37,404 nt of DNA from Penium margaritaceum. Its lineage: Eukaryota > Streptophyta > Zygnematophyceae > Desmidiales > Peniaceae. This document shows, piece by piece, positions 19,860-30,341 of the stretch (within the stretch, counting starts at the first letter, position 1; the number at the start of each line of letters is the position of its first letter). The DNA lies in NCBI GenBank assembly GCA_023375785.1, contig SZWC01009416.1, positions 4,990 through 42,393 of the forward strand, read 5' to 3'. Under the pieces are notes generated by a model. It made no database searches, had not been told where the DNA came from, and was given only the letters and a program-made list of their open reading frames with translations. The translations under genes were made by a program, and so were the position numbers.

Positions 19860-20226
19860 ACTTAGTCCTTCTCACCCTTCATCCCAAGTTAGCAGTAGTT
19901 GTAGAGGGGAAGAAGGGACAGAAGAAATGCAACAAGGGACAACACCAGCAGCATCAGCAGCAAGTAAGCACTAGTATTGCACGTTCTATCCACTGGTATA
20001 GCTGTGGGGGCGCTCACTACTACACGGAGTGCTAACAGACCCTTGAGTAGACCAGGACTACGTGTGGCCTAAATGTGACGCATGTGCAGCGGATGTCTTC
20101 AAGCAATCCACGGACGGGTCACGTCATGACCACAACGGCAAAGCAGCAGCCGTGATCAGGACCCCTGGGATCGCACCATCATGGAGCTTTGCCCGCTACT
20201 GGCGCTTTGCACTGAGGAACGTATGA
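19860..20226 (+). pseudogene. Copia element 5: gag C-terminal zinc-knuckle region
   Basis: A Lys/Gln-rich stretch (GKKGQKKCNKGQ and a run of Gln/His) is followed by WYSCGGAHYYTEC near 19998-20037. This is a CCHC knuckle (C-X2-C-X4-H-X4-C) in which the first Cys is Trp. A stop follows at once. Confidence 0.6.
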
Positions 20227-20760
20227 GTGTATTATCACTGCCTTTTGATCTACAGAAAGCTTGTCCTCTTGTGTTTTCTACTCGTGATCACGCCTGTGGG
20301 AGGAAGTAAGTCGACTTGTGATGAGGATGGATTTGATAGCAGTACCTGGCTTGATGAGTCACGATTTTTTATTCATAAAGTTTGTCATTCTAAGTCCTAT
20401 ACTGAGCATCCAAAAATTACAAAAAGTTATGTGGCCTGTTTTTCAGCATCAACAAAAGGTCTTGAGGTGGGTGGTGCCTGGATCATAGAATCCGGTGCCA
20501 CTCATCACGTGAATTGTTGTCACTGTGACTTTGTGGTTCTCGGACCCGTCATGTCTGTTGGGTCCATTGACGCAGGATCTAGTTAGACGTTGCCTGTCAC
20601 AAGAGTTGGAGTGGTGCGGTTTGATGGTCCATCTGGCCCCTTGTAGGTTTCAGATGTGCATTCCGTCTCTAATCTTGAACTCAGCCTGCTATCCGTTTGT
20701 CCATGCACCAGGATGGGTCTTTTTGTGGAGCACTTTGTCGAATTTGTTGCAGTAACTGCT
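20227..20760 (+). pseudogene. Copia element 5: protease region
   Basis: The frame from 20227 leads to GAWIIESGATHHVNC (20482-20520), the Ty1/copia protease site WIxDSGAxxH with Glu in place of the catalytic Asp. The following LPVTRVGVVRFDGPSGPL and VSDVHSVSNLELSLLSV match the C-terminal half of copia proteases. A frame change and two stops (near 20584 and 20643) separate these parts. Confidence 0.8.
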
Positions 20761-21030
20761 CTTGGCACTCGTGCCATCGTTCCTTGTGAATTTATTGTGG
20801 ATGATCTCTATTGTTTGTTGTATCGTATTTCTTGTGGTTCTTCTCCTTCCTCTCCATTCATGTGTGTGTTTTTCATGAGTGTTCCCTCCCCAGTGCTTGT
20901 TGCATCATCGCCTCTGTCATGTGATATTGGAAAATGTGTCCAAGCTCATTCGGACATAGCCAGCACTCCGTCTTGACACGGCCTTGTTCAAGAATGCAAG
21001 ACTGATTTTCTCGTCTGAGCTCAGGGTAAG

Positions 21031-21563
21031 ATGAATCACTGCACTTCCTCTGACTCTTACTCCCTGGCATTTCTTCCACTGGAGTTGGTCCACTTGGACC
21101 TTCTCGGTCCCCTCACTGTCGAGTCCCTCCTAGGTCGGGGTCCATTTTTCCTTACCCTGACTGATGAATTCACCCGGACGCGGTGGATCTATGGCCTTTG
21201 CCAAAAGAGCGATGCTACCCTGGCGGTCCGCCTATAGCTCATGATAGCTGAGCCCTAGACCTGTCACACCCATCACATGTTCCGGTCGAATCGTGGTGGT
21301 GATTTTTTAGGAGAGATAGACACATTATTTTCTGAGTATGGTGTTTCTTTTCAGCTCTCTATCCCTACTACACCACAGGAGAATGTTGTGTTCTAGCGCT
21401 GGAACTGTACCATTGAGGATGCGGTTCGTGCCATGGGGTCCAAGTGCAATCTTTTTCAGTCCTTTGATTTTAAGGCATTCTCCTACCTGACGTGGTTCTG
21501 GAACCGCCTGTTGCACGGCCTTCTACTGGACCATGTCACGCTATACGAGATATTGTCCAACTA
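21031..21563 (+). pseudogene. Copia element 5: integrase core
   Basis: LELVHLDLLGPLTVES (first catalytic Asp kept), FFLTLTDEFTRTRWIYGL, then RGGDFLGEIDTLFSEYGVSFQLSIPTTPQ and ENVVF...IEDAVRAM follow the copia integrase order. In-frame stops at about 21235 and 21256 and the change of NGVAER to NVVF-stop disable it. The core ends at 21563 (ILSN, stop), after which the reading is lost. Confidence 0.85.
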
Positions 21564-21879
21564 AGAAGCCTCCTAGAAGGACAATGTAAATTATAGCGGG
21601 CCGAACAGTGGAGAGCGGGCCACGCTATAGGAAGAAACGGCCGGAGTTCATTAAGTGCTAAAGCAAGGAATTATCCTAGTGATAGGGGTGGGGCTGCTAA
21701 CCAGCCTCACCCGTTACGCTGGACAGCGAGGCTTGCTGGCAAGCATGCTAGTTCAAGGGAGCCCTCTACCGTCCAGAAACAAGCGCAACCCACAGGATGC
21801 AGGCAATATGCCACTTGCGAGGTGGTATAGTCTATGCCTACCCGAACATTTGTTTGCAAGTCCAACATAGGTCGAAGAC
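21564..21879. other. Junction between copia elements 5 and 6
   Basis: No gene is seen. Similar words near its two edges (GAAGGACAATGTAAATTATAGC at about 21575-21596 shortened here as GACAATGTAAATTATAGC, and GACAACGTAAACTACAAGC at about 21879-21897) may be remnants of a duplication made by an insertion. LTRs of element 6 were not identified. Confidence 0.35.
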
Positions 21880-23300
21880 AACGTAAACTACAAGCTGCAA
21901 GCTCTACCTTTTCACTAATAACACGCACTGCCACCATCCCTGATTCCACCGCTTCGTGCACAAATTGATGCTCCATGCTAATGTGCTTTGTGCAGGGATG
22001 TAGAACACCATCAGTGGCTATAATGCAGCAGGCACCTGAATTGTCACTGTGCTATGGTACGGTGGCTATGCGCATTCCCAGTTCTTTCAGCAGTCCTGCG
22101 AGCCAGATCACTTCACACACTGCCTCTCCCAGTGCCATACACTAAGCTTCTGCCACACGGCATGCTACACATGACTGTTTGGTGCCTTTTCATGACACAA
22201 CAGTCCTTCACACACAAAACACTTAGCCACCCCAACAGCACGCATAAACATCACGAGCATAGTCACTGTCACAAAAACCATCCAAAACAGGACAGCCAGT
22301 GGGAAAGAAAACCAGACCAAACGTTGTTGTATCTAAGACGTAGCGAAGGAGCTTCAGCAATGCCTTGTGGTGCATGCTGCATGGCTGCTAACCAGAATGG
22401 GCCAGCACGTTGACCGCGTGTGCAATGTCAGCCCGCGTCATGGATGCCAGGTGTGAGAGGCTGCCAGTGATCTGTCTGTAGAGTGTCGGGTCTGTACCAG
22501 GGCCGTAGTCTGTTGTTTGTGCATCCAACAGATAAGCATACACATCAGGACTCATGGATGTCCGCTGTTGTGGGAGATTTTGTACCGAATGCTGGAAGCG
22601 TGCGGTGATATGTGTAATGAATCTTCCCTGATAAAGAGTCAATGTTTGTGCAGTGTGGTCTCGTGTGATGGCCATGCCAATGAAATTCATGCCACTCCCA
22701 AGTCCGTCGTTTTTTAGTATACTCTGAGTAGTACTTTGGTCTTTCCGATGAGTAAAATTGAGGTAGACAAGATCAGAAAATCATCCACCTACAACAGCAA
22801 GGCAATTGGGAGGCCCTTCTCCCAAAAAAACAATAGAGAGGGGTCACAAAGATTCTGAGTAAGCCCACCGTGCTTGGGAGTGCATCAAGTCTCTTTGTTC
22901 CAGCACCTATGCGATTTTTTTAGTCCTTCCAATGTTTTCAGTAAGAGCCACATCCATTTTGTTCCTTCCTCATAGCCTTCTGGTTGCTTGAAATACAGTT
23001 CCTCCTCAAGAGGACCATAAAAGAAATCATCTTTTTATGTCCACCTGGTGGACTTCCCAGTCTGCATATGTGGCCAGTGCAAGCAGGGTGTGACTGGTTT
23101 CATTACTTCCCACTTATGCATAGGTGTCAGTGAAGTCCGGACCTGGTATCTGGTGGAATCATTTTACCACCAGACGTGCCTTGTACTTATCAATGAGACC
23201 CTCTGGATTCCTCTTGAGTTTGATGACCCATTTTACATCGACGGCCTTCCAACCGGGTGGCAGCGGCACCAACCTATGTACCTCATGCTCTAGCAGTGTG
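21880..23300 (-). pseudogene. Copia element 6: reverse transcriptase and RNase H
   Basis: On the - strand from 23300: VDVKWVIKLKRNPEGLIDKYKAR, then PGPDFTDTYA (RT start, about 23260-23120) and a VDDFLILS box near 22785, where the Tyr of YVDD is a TAG. Then MNFIGMAITRD, TLTLYQGRFITHI, and YRQITGSLSHLASMTRADIAHAVNVL (22430-22470) reach into RNase H. The RNase H end is recognisable near 22000-21900 (EYMALGEAVCE, SDNSGACCI, CTKHISMEHQFVHEAVESG), but split over frames. Element 6 is clearly non-functional. Confidence 0.88.
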
Positions 23301-24060
23301 TTCAGTTTGGCCGCCATTGCCTTCTCCCACTCAGTAGCATCCGGATGCCCCCTTGCCTTTGCAAGGATCAGTGGTTCAGTTACTGTGTGATCTGTGCCTA
23401 CAGTGGCAACCGTGTGAAAAAAAACTGTTCATAGTTGACCCGGGGATGATCACGCAGTGATTGCCTCACGGGAGTTGGTGGTGGTGTCTTTGTCCTGTTC
23501 TCTTTTTTCTGCTGGATGAGTCATAAGAGTACGGTCTGGTGGTGCTTGAGTGGCACTAGAATCAATGCCAGCAAGATCACCTGAGGAGAGAAGATCCTTG
23601 GGCACGGTGCTGATGGTGACAACATCCTCTGTTGGACGAGTCCATGAGTTCACCTCATGTGCCTTAGGCAGTCCAAAGATGGAGAAACTCACATACTCTG
23701 GATAGTGTTATGGCGAGGACTGCATGGGAACATGGCGCAGTGTGCGGAACAATTTACAGGGCATATACTTTAGGAAAGAGGCATTGTGAATTTCAAGGAG
23801 TAAGTGACTTGTGGGATACCAGAAGTGCCATGCCTTTGAGGCATGTGACACTCCAGCGTAGACACAACAACGGCCACAAAGGGCTCAGTTTGTGTTCTTG
23901 CTATGGAGGTGCAAACCACACATAGACCATTGTACCCCACACCCTAGCTGGACACGATCCTGCCTTCTCCTTGAACCATTGTTCCCATAGAGTGACATAC
24001 TCGGGCAGCAGTCCTTGGGGAATCCGGTTTCACACCAGAGTGATATATTGTACAGCCTTC
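23301..24060 (-). pseudogene. Copia element 6: linker between integrase and reverse transcriptase
   Basis: The - strand gives a Ser/Thr/Pro-rich, low-conservation region (for example VNSWTRPTEDVVTISTVPKD). Its position between integrase and RT is normal for Ty1/copia polyproteins. No separate domain is present. Confidence 0.6.
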
Positions 24061-24233
24061 TCACAAGAACCAAACGTCAGTCATGAAGAAGTGAGAAGTG
24101 TGTGCAGGGCATCACCGAGAGTTTTGTGCCACCGTCCAGCGACCCCATTTTTCTGTGGAGTACAAGGAGCTGCCATATGGTGGTCAGTCCCCTTTTTTCG
24201 CAGTTTTGCAGTCACTGTACCTAGGAACTCCCT

Positions 24234-24241
24234 ACCACGAT
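24234..24241 (-). repeat. Left target-site duplication of the hAT-like insertion
   Basis: ACCACGAT on + here and ACCCCTAT at 24980-24987 match at 6 of 8 positions. Read on -, both end in the Arg-Gly codons of the integrase DRG. An 8-bp duplication is the hAT hallmark. Confidence 0.6.
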
Positions 24242-24979
24242 AAGGGTACACACTGATGTTGAATCAAGATTCTTAGGCTAGAATCGGAATCGCGGGCCGA
24301 TCCTATCACTTTAGAATCGTAATTTTGGTTATTTCCTTAAGAAACGTGATTTCTTGAGGAATCGTGTTACCGGGACCGATTCCTCTGTTTCTTGTTACAT
24401 CGGTAGGAAAAGAACGGTAATTTCCCGCAATGTTATCCGTCGACGAGGCAGCGGGAGCGAATCTCTCATGCTGGATTATTTTCGTGGTCATCGGATTGAG
24501 CTCCGCCGCGAGCTTACAAACTCACCTTTTGAAATTGCCTAAGCCTGTCTGCGAAGCCAGCTGTCAAACCATCGGTTCGATTGGTCTGACTGCCAGCTTC
24601 CGCCACGGTACCTGCACGTCGCCATACGTGCGACTTGCATGGACCAACCTGACTCGCCTATCACCTGTCAACCACAGTCCACGGACGAATCAGGTGGGGG
24701 ACCAGGACAACGTGTCCTGCTTGGCATCCCGATTTTAGGGACCTGCCGAAGGGAGCTCCAACTCCGGAACTCTGATTAAGCTCTCACGTTCGAGCCGGAC
24801 CTCGAAATTGTACGGATTAACAGCCTCTACCCCCCTCTCCCCAGCGTGTTGTAACGCTACCCAAATTACCCCCGATTCCAGTCCGATTCTTGCACCAAAG
24901 AATCGGAATCGTGGGTACCTTAAGGAATCGTGGAACCACGGTACTTTGATCGTGATTCCAAGAACCTTTGTGCACCCTT
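24242..24979. mobile_element. hAT-like non-autonomous DNA transposon in copia integrase
   Basis: 738 bp. The left end AAGGGTACACA and the right end, read inward on -, AAGGGTGCACA match at 10 of 11 bases. Near both ends the word GAATCG/CGATTC recurs many times in both orientations, like the subterminal transposase-binding repeats of hAT elements. No transposase frame is present. It sits inside the copia integrase with an eroded 8-bp duplication, so it is younger than element 6. Confidence 0.72.
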
Positions 24980-25348
24980 ACCCCTATCTGTCCTTAGCTT
25001 CAGTACTAAACAACCATTCTTTCACTCAGTGAGTGGTACCCATTCTGCAAGTGCACGCTGTGTATCCGCTTTGTTTTTCAGCCAAAATTCCGAGAAAAAC
25101 CGGCTGTATTCATCAGTGTCATTCAGTACATAGAGGGAAACGTACTTCGCAGATGTCACTGGCATTGGTCCAGTCAGGTTTGTGTGCACTAGTTCCAGTG
25201 GTCGTCTAGTGGCACTGTCCGACCTGGGAAAGGTCTGTCTGTGTGCCTTTCCTTCATGGCACTCAAGACAGGTGTCTGACTTGAGCCCGTGCAGACAGTC
25301 ACTTGGCAGCAGGCCGTGTGTAGGGGTTTGTTTCAGAAGGTCTGCCAA

Positions 25349-25980
25349 TGTTTCGGTGTTGGTGTGTGAAAGGCACCAACGAATGAGTTCAGTTTGCGTT
25401 TTTTTGTACTTTTCACTACGTACACTTGAGGGCAGTCTGACTGTGTGTGCGCATAGGGAAAGAGTGTCAGTTTGTATAGCATGTCAGTCTGGAAGGGCCC
25501 ATCAGCCAGCAGAGATCCAGACAGATCAAAAAGCATGCAACGCTGCCTTTGAGTTAATGCAGGTATATTGGCTTGTTGGTCTGGTTCCCCACCAGACAAC
25601 AACTTAGATTTCAGACGTGATACAAAGAGGACCCAAGTCAGCCAGAGAACCCCACCCGGTGCTTGTAGCGCCACAGTTTTCACGTCCTCAACCACGAACA
25701 CTTCCGCTGAACCAGTTTTCATGCCCTCAACATCATGCGAGCCATGCAGCATGACAAACAATTGCTGGTGTGGTGACATATGATGTGATGCTGTAGGTTC
25801 AAACAACCATTCATGCATGGGAAGTTTGTGAGTCATTGTGACATGAGTGTGCCCCAGCTTCTGACCTGGGGCCTGTGGCATAGCGGTCAGCTTAGGTGGC
25901 AGCAGGTCCATAGGTGCTGGCCATCCTGTCGGGTATGGTGCTAGAGCAGGCAGCTGGGCCTCGGCCATGTCCATTTAGAT
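25349..25980 (-). pseudogene. Copia element 6: protease region
   Basis: A 213-codon frame on the - strand holds HEWLFEPTASHHMSPHQQLF (25750-25815), a copia protease site in which DSGA reads EPTA, followed by the matching C-terminal half (VLWLTWVLFVSRLKSKLLSGG, CMLFDLSGSLLADG). The catalytic Asp is Glu, as in element 5. A Pro/Ala-rich lead precedes it. It runs on toward the GAG-pre-integrase segment near 25400. Confidence 0.78.
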
Positions 25981-26219
25981 ACGCTGTGCCTATGCTGGCA
26001 CTGGGATGGGAACAGTGGAGCCAGGTGGCACGTAGAGGGGGCCCCGATACGCAGGAGGTAGAGGCGGAGGTGGCGCTGATGGAAACATGGACAGCTGTGG
26101 GTGGCCAAAAGTTGCTGCCCCAAGGAGTGCAGGGGCCCATGGCCTCATTGGGGCCTACAATGACCGGGCCGGAGCTTGTCCGTGCTGGCCAGGCCCTGAG
26201 GGAGGTATTGGATACTGTG

Positions 26220-26543
26220 TCACTGCTGACCGTGTCTGCTGCATGATCGCCGCCATGATATGCTGAAGAGCTGGGCAAGCTCTCCAGAACTGTCCTGGCT
26301 GTCCACAATGGTTGCAGGTTCGATTGCCTGCACTGCGGCCACGGCCACACCCACGACCGCCATGGCCACTCCTGTCACCTTTTCCTGTCTACTGGTGAGT
26401 GGGTTGAAAGGTGCCTTCTCCCTGATGCACAAACACATTCGCCGATGCCCGCTCATCCTCGCGTGCACCTTTGTGGATGATGTCCTTGTAGTTGCGCAGC
26501 TCTTCAAACACTCGAGTAAGGTTAAAACTCCCAATCTCAGCAA
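26220..26543 (-). pseudogene. Copia element 6: gag zinc-knuckle region
   Basis: A Gly/Arg-rich stretch leads to CNHCGQPGQFWRAC near 26290-26330 in one - strand frame. It fits C-X2-C-X4-H-X4-C except that the His is Gln. The frame differs from the upstream gag core by at least one shift. Confidence 0.65.
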
Positions 26544-27176
26544 CCCTCAGTCATCAAAGAAGGCCTCAACAAAACTCCTTGTATGACTTCCTAGGTGCAG
26601 GAGGTCTGGGTCCAGCCACTCCAGGATGGTGTAGGAGGTTCCAAGGGGAATGATGCACCGCCGATGATCCATCGTAGCATCTCAATACTCGGCCAGAGGA
26701 GCACCCAGCTTTGGGCGCAAGTTGAGTAGGTTCTCACCCAGAGTGATGACAAGCACCATCCCCTGCCTCTCCTTCTACGTGGTCAGCTGCTGCCACACGT
26801 CGTGGGTTTGAGGGTCCCCACTGCGAGGGTTTTCAGGGTCCTCCCCTTTCCCTCCCAAGTGGACCTCCAGAAGTACACGGACCAGGGCATTGAATGCGCG
26901 CAGAAGCACTTGCGCATCCATTCCTTCGGGCAGCGGGGCAAGGTAGTACTCCTTAAGGCCGTGTTCCACCGTCCATGAGAGAAAGACATCCTTCCATGAT
27001 AGGAAATTACGCACACCCAACAGTGGCAGCGTAAGACCCTTGTAGGACAAAACATGAATTAGTTTGTCCAAGATGATGCTGGTGGATGTGGCAGCGGCGC
27101 CAGTGCTGGTGCCGGCGCTGGCACATACTCCCGCATTCGCACAAGTACCTCTCGATGCTGAGGCCGCTTGACTCAT
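26544..27176 (-). pseudogene. Copia element 6: gag core
   Basis: The frame opens at ATG 27176 with an Ala/Ser/Gly/Thr-rich N-terminus and then gives LGVRNFLSWKDVFLSWTVEHGLKEYYLAPL (27020-26935), the usual W-rich start of a copia (UBN2-type) gag. It stays open to about 26775. The rest, to 26544, is fragmentary. This is the 5'-most recognisable part of element 6. Confidence 0.8.
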
Positions 27177-27234
27177 GGCTGTTCTTGGGTACAGGGAGAC
27201 TCAACGGTGTGACACATGCTCTATTGACGCCTCG

Positions 27235-27262
27235 TTGTTGCCAAAGAAAATTTTGGCAACAA
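27235..27262. repeat. Perfect 11-bp inverted repeat
   Basis: TTGTTGCCAAA (27235-27245) and TTTGGCAACAA (27252-27262) flank a 6-nt loop. It lies between the start of element 6 gag and the + strand copia RT piece, so it might mark a mobile-element end or an empty-site footprint. Confidence 0.7.
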
Positions 27263-27324
27263 TCTGTGGTCGCTTGCAATTTTGTACCTGATCTTGTCCC
27301 AATTCGAATAAGCTTGGAGGCAAA

Positions 27325-27790
27325 CGTTTTGACCACCCCGGGCTCTCCTTTGATGGCGCTTGATACAGGAACACTGAAGGAGGTGCTTTTGACGGAAGAA
27401 ACAAAGTTGTGGCGTGCTGCTTTTAAGGATGAGATGTGAGCCATTTGTAAGCACAGTGTCTATTTTCTTGTTGAATTTCCAATCAGGCGGAAGGTTGTAC
27501 AGGCCAAGTGGTCTTTAGTAAGAAGGCAAAGCCTGACACACCCTGAATTGCTTCAAGGCCCTCTTGGCGGTCAAGGGGTTCTTAGAGGTTAAGGATGCAG
27601 AATTTACCGACACCTTTGCACCCGTTGGCCACATGACCATAGCTCGTACCCTGTTTGGGGTCATTGTCCAGCACAACGGGGAGATGCACCAGATGGATGC
27701 GCACTACGCGTTTCTCCATGGACGGTCACACCCCCGTTTCCACAATCTCTTTTGTTCTGTCCCCAGTTTGACAATAATTTCCTGCCCATC
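27325..27790 (+). pseudogene. Copia reverse transcriptase fragment on +, possibly the tail of element 5
   Basis: LDTGTLKEVLLTEETKLWRAAFKDEM (27357-27437) is the usual entry to copia RT. After a shift, FKALLAVKGF and DAEFTDTFAPV (27552-27627) and HQMDAHYAFLHG (27690-27725) follow in order. The fragment ends before the YVDD box. It has the same strand as element 5, whose integrase breaks off at 21563. Element 6 lies between them in the opposite orientation, so one copia interrupted by another is the simplest reading. LTRs proving it are not seen. Confidence 0.75.
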
Positions 27791-27946
27791 CTAATTTTTA
27801 TTTATATTCCCTATCTGTCCCTACGTTTTTGACTTCTATGTTTTCAACATGGTTCATAGCACAGAAAACATGTCTTTTATTCTGTCGAACTCCAAAAGCA
27901 TAGGCTTTGGTTTTCTCAATATTCATGTCTCCTTCTAGGCTCCACG
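27791..27946. other. Short spacer before element 3 LTR
   Basis: AT-rich sequence with no recognisable gene. Confidence 0.4.
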
Positions 27947-28488
27947 TGGTATGCTGAGTGGAACATGGATGGTTCACAGGGATGAGGCGTTGACCAGAAG
28001 AAGATAGAAGGAAATAGGACACTTGGATGATTTGTGGTTATCATTATTTCTAAATCGATGACAAGTGTCGGAACTGTCAAGCATATGTATATAGAATAGC
28101 AAAAAACAAGAATGAGGCATACTCAGGGTCTTAGACACTCGCGTGATGTTACATTGCGAGAGATTCCTTTGAGAAATTCCATCAAGAAAACCCGGGGTTC
28201 CAAGGATGTGAAGGTGTGTCTTTACAACATTCTAGCGTTGTTAAGAAGGCAATAAAATTGTATCAAAACATCAATATGGTTCACAATAATTATGTCAACA
28301 CTTCTGGAAAGTGGAAATACCCATCACAACCTTCTGGAATGGTACACCATAGGGCGATCCAAGTCACCAGATTGCCCTCAGTCGATGGGCATAAAAATTC
28401 CAAGGTCAACACACAGTGGGCCATGAATGTAATCACAGAAATACCCACTCGCAAAGTCTAGGGAATAGTTTACATCAAGGACGTAACA
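27947..28488 (-). repeat. 3' LTR of element 3
   Basis: 542 bp. On - it starts TGTTACGTCC, includes blocks shared with element 2 (GCCTCATTC; AAGTGTCCTA; the region before the end) and ends CATACCA. The end is set by alignment with the element 2 LTRs. Confidence 0.75.
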
Positions 28489-28501
28489 CTTCTTCCCTTT
28501 T
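28489..28501 (-). promoter_or_regulatory. Polypurine tract of element 3
   Basis: On -, AAAAGGGAAGAAG abuts the LTR start TGTTACG. Confidence 0.82.
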
Positions 28502-28539
28502 AGCCATGATCTCCAGATGCGTTGCAAGACATAGGTCAT

Positions 28540-29080
28540 TGTCGGCTAAAATAGCCGTGAATCTGATTATCAATGTCGAATAGGTTGTCATAGGAATCCC
28601 AGTTTTTATGAGATACGCTTTAGCCTTGCCATTTGACCAGGTACTCCATCACTTTTCTATGGTGGCGGTATCCCAAAACATCTTTGGCGGTGTACTCTGT
28701 GCCCTCGTCCACTTCAGTAGGAGCTGGTGGTGGCACAAAATTGTCTGGAAAGTGCTCATTGGGATCCCTATAGAGTTTAAGTCTACTATTGTAGAACACC
28801 GGGTGGATAGCCATGCTTTCCGGTAGTTTGAGTTTTGTGACAATAGGTGTTCGTATCTCCTCAATTACGAGCAAAATCAACCATTTAAGTTTGACCTTTG
28901 TGCAATCCTGTCCTTTCAAACAGAAGTTTGTGCTGCTAAGTAGGACACAATCAAGGACATGGAACATGGTGTCTGTCTGATTCTTTTTGGTTTATTTCTT
29001 CATATCCACTTACATTTCCATGTGCTTCTGCTGATTCTTGTGCCAGATGATCTAGAAGTCTTGCTGCAGAATTGTAGCTG
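28540..29080 (-). pseudogene. Element 3: integrase C terminus (GPY/F) and chromodomain
   Basis: From 29080 downwards on -: a basic helix segment with two stops, then CVLLSSTNFCLKGQ, VKLKWLILLVIEEIRTPIVTKLKLP and HPVFYNSRLKLYRDP (GPY/F module, 28940-28760). GTEYTAKDVLGYRHHRKVMEYLVKWQG and, after a stop, NWDSYDNLFDIDNQI (28715-28545) form the chromodomain. The module order matches element 2. Confidence 0.87.
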
Positions 29081-30341
29081 CTGGTATGTTGCTTGAACTA
29101 TGCAAAGCCGCAGGAGTTGAGGGGAATTGTTAAGAATTGTTAAGAATTTCGAGGAGTTGAGGGGAATTGTTAAGAATTTTGCCCCTCATCATGCCGTTGT
29201 GTGAGTGGTGAGGTGGCTGACATCTCGTCAGCACCAAGATGCCAGCTCACACATGCGCACGTGGGCATGGGTGTTGCACATTTGGAGCACCACACACACA
29301 TATGGCCTGCATCATCTGAGTGCAGCAGCAACATCGGCATCATCGACGGAGCAGTGCTCGCGACGAAGGAGCCATGAGAAGCTGGCTGGCACAGGAGAAT
29401 ACATGCAGGGTCAAGGCTGGAGGTCTAGAGCATGGCACAGGGAAAAACAACCCGTGGCCATGGCTGATGACGAGGCGGCACTTGAGGCCGGCCACTTTGC
29501 CATGTGGTAGAGTCTCAGCCATGTGGCTGAGTTGTCGAATAAGATAGACCTTAGCATGGTGTGTGTTCATATGATCTGAGAGTGTATCCTCGAAGTAGAC
29601 GATGTGCTGGATCCAACGCAAGTTGAATCGCAGCAATCGGCCTAGAAACGAGGGAGATATGGCTTGTCAAAGTTGGGTGGTGCAGCCAGCCGGGTTTGGT
29701 CGGCTGACCACTCGTCCGTCGGAAAAATAGGTCCGACGGTGAGGAGTTCGACTCCCAGCACGCAGACCAAGGCCAAGGAGCCCCTTGGGGGATGTTAGAC
29801 CAATATCCCATGGTTCATTGGAGCCATGGGTGCCTCGGAAAGGCGGCATGACGCTTCATTGGCGACCAGGGCGCTTCGGACGCCCGTCACTCACGCTGGT
29901 GGTGTGGCAGACGGCTGAGTTGCAATGATGCACATGGGAGAGCGTAGCGGGCGCTATGCTGCTCCGAATCGCACGCGGTTTGGTGCATTGGAAAGCTTGT
30001 GACAAGCACTATAACTCGTCAGATCATGTACGTGTCCACTAAAAAGTGACTCAAAACGATGTCATTTCCGTCTGAAGTTCCCCTCCTGCGTTCTGCCATG
30101 GTTCTGCTCATGTGACCTCTCACATTCGATGCGGCGACCCAAAGCGCACCGTCAGTCAAAATCGCCGTTGCTCGCCATGCCTCAAGCTCCCACTCATGTG
30201 AGAGCTGCGTGCCCGGTCGTGGACAGTCGGGAAGCGATTTCCGACAGAGGGGAGTATGCCATAAACAACCTCTTAAGGAATGTCTCTAGTTGTCGCTCTT
30301 GTCATGGAGTTGTACGCAAATTTGGCAGTTGGTAGGTTGTC
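29081..30341. other. Sequence interrupting element 3 integrase, identity unknown
   Basis: About 1.2 kb separates integrase core from GPY/F, where relatives have about 300 bp of coding sequence. It contains a 27-bp direct duplication (29112-29138 and 29152-29178), hairpins CCGTCGGA/TCCGACGG (29716-29739) and CCCATGGTTC/GAGCCATGGG (about 29808-29831), and a B-box-like AGTTCGACTCC (29745-29755). No transposase or other protein is recognised. Confidence 0.45.

Larger units (their letters stand above)
24061..25348 (-). pseudogene. Copia element 6: GAG-pre-integrase and integrase, split by a DNA transposon
   Basis: The upstream half (25348 down to about 24988) has CLECHEGKAHRQTF, LELVHTNLTGPM (first catalytic Asp is Asn) and KYVSLYVLNDTDEYSRF, ending in LKLRTDRG. 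The downstream half resumes at 24241 with YRGREFLG, KKGTDHHMAAPCTPQKNGVAG and HKTLGDALHTLL. The gap is the 24242-24979 insertion, which landed in the codons of the conserved DRG. Confidence 0.88.

Noticed and set aside
29674..29762. tRNA gene or SINE
   Set aside because: A B-box-like AGTTCGACTCC and an A-box-like TGGTGCAGCC exist, but the acceptor and T stems do not pair, and no tail or flanking duplication was seen.
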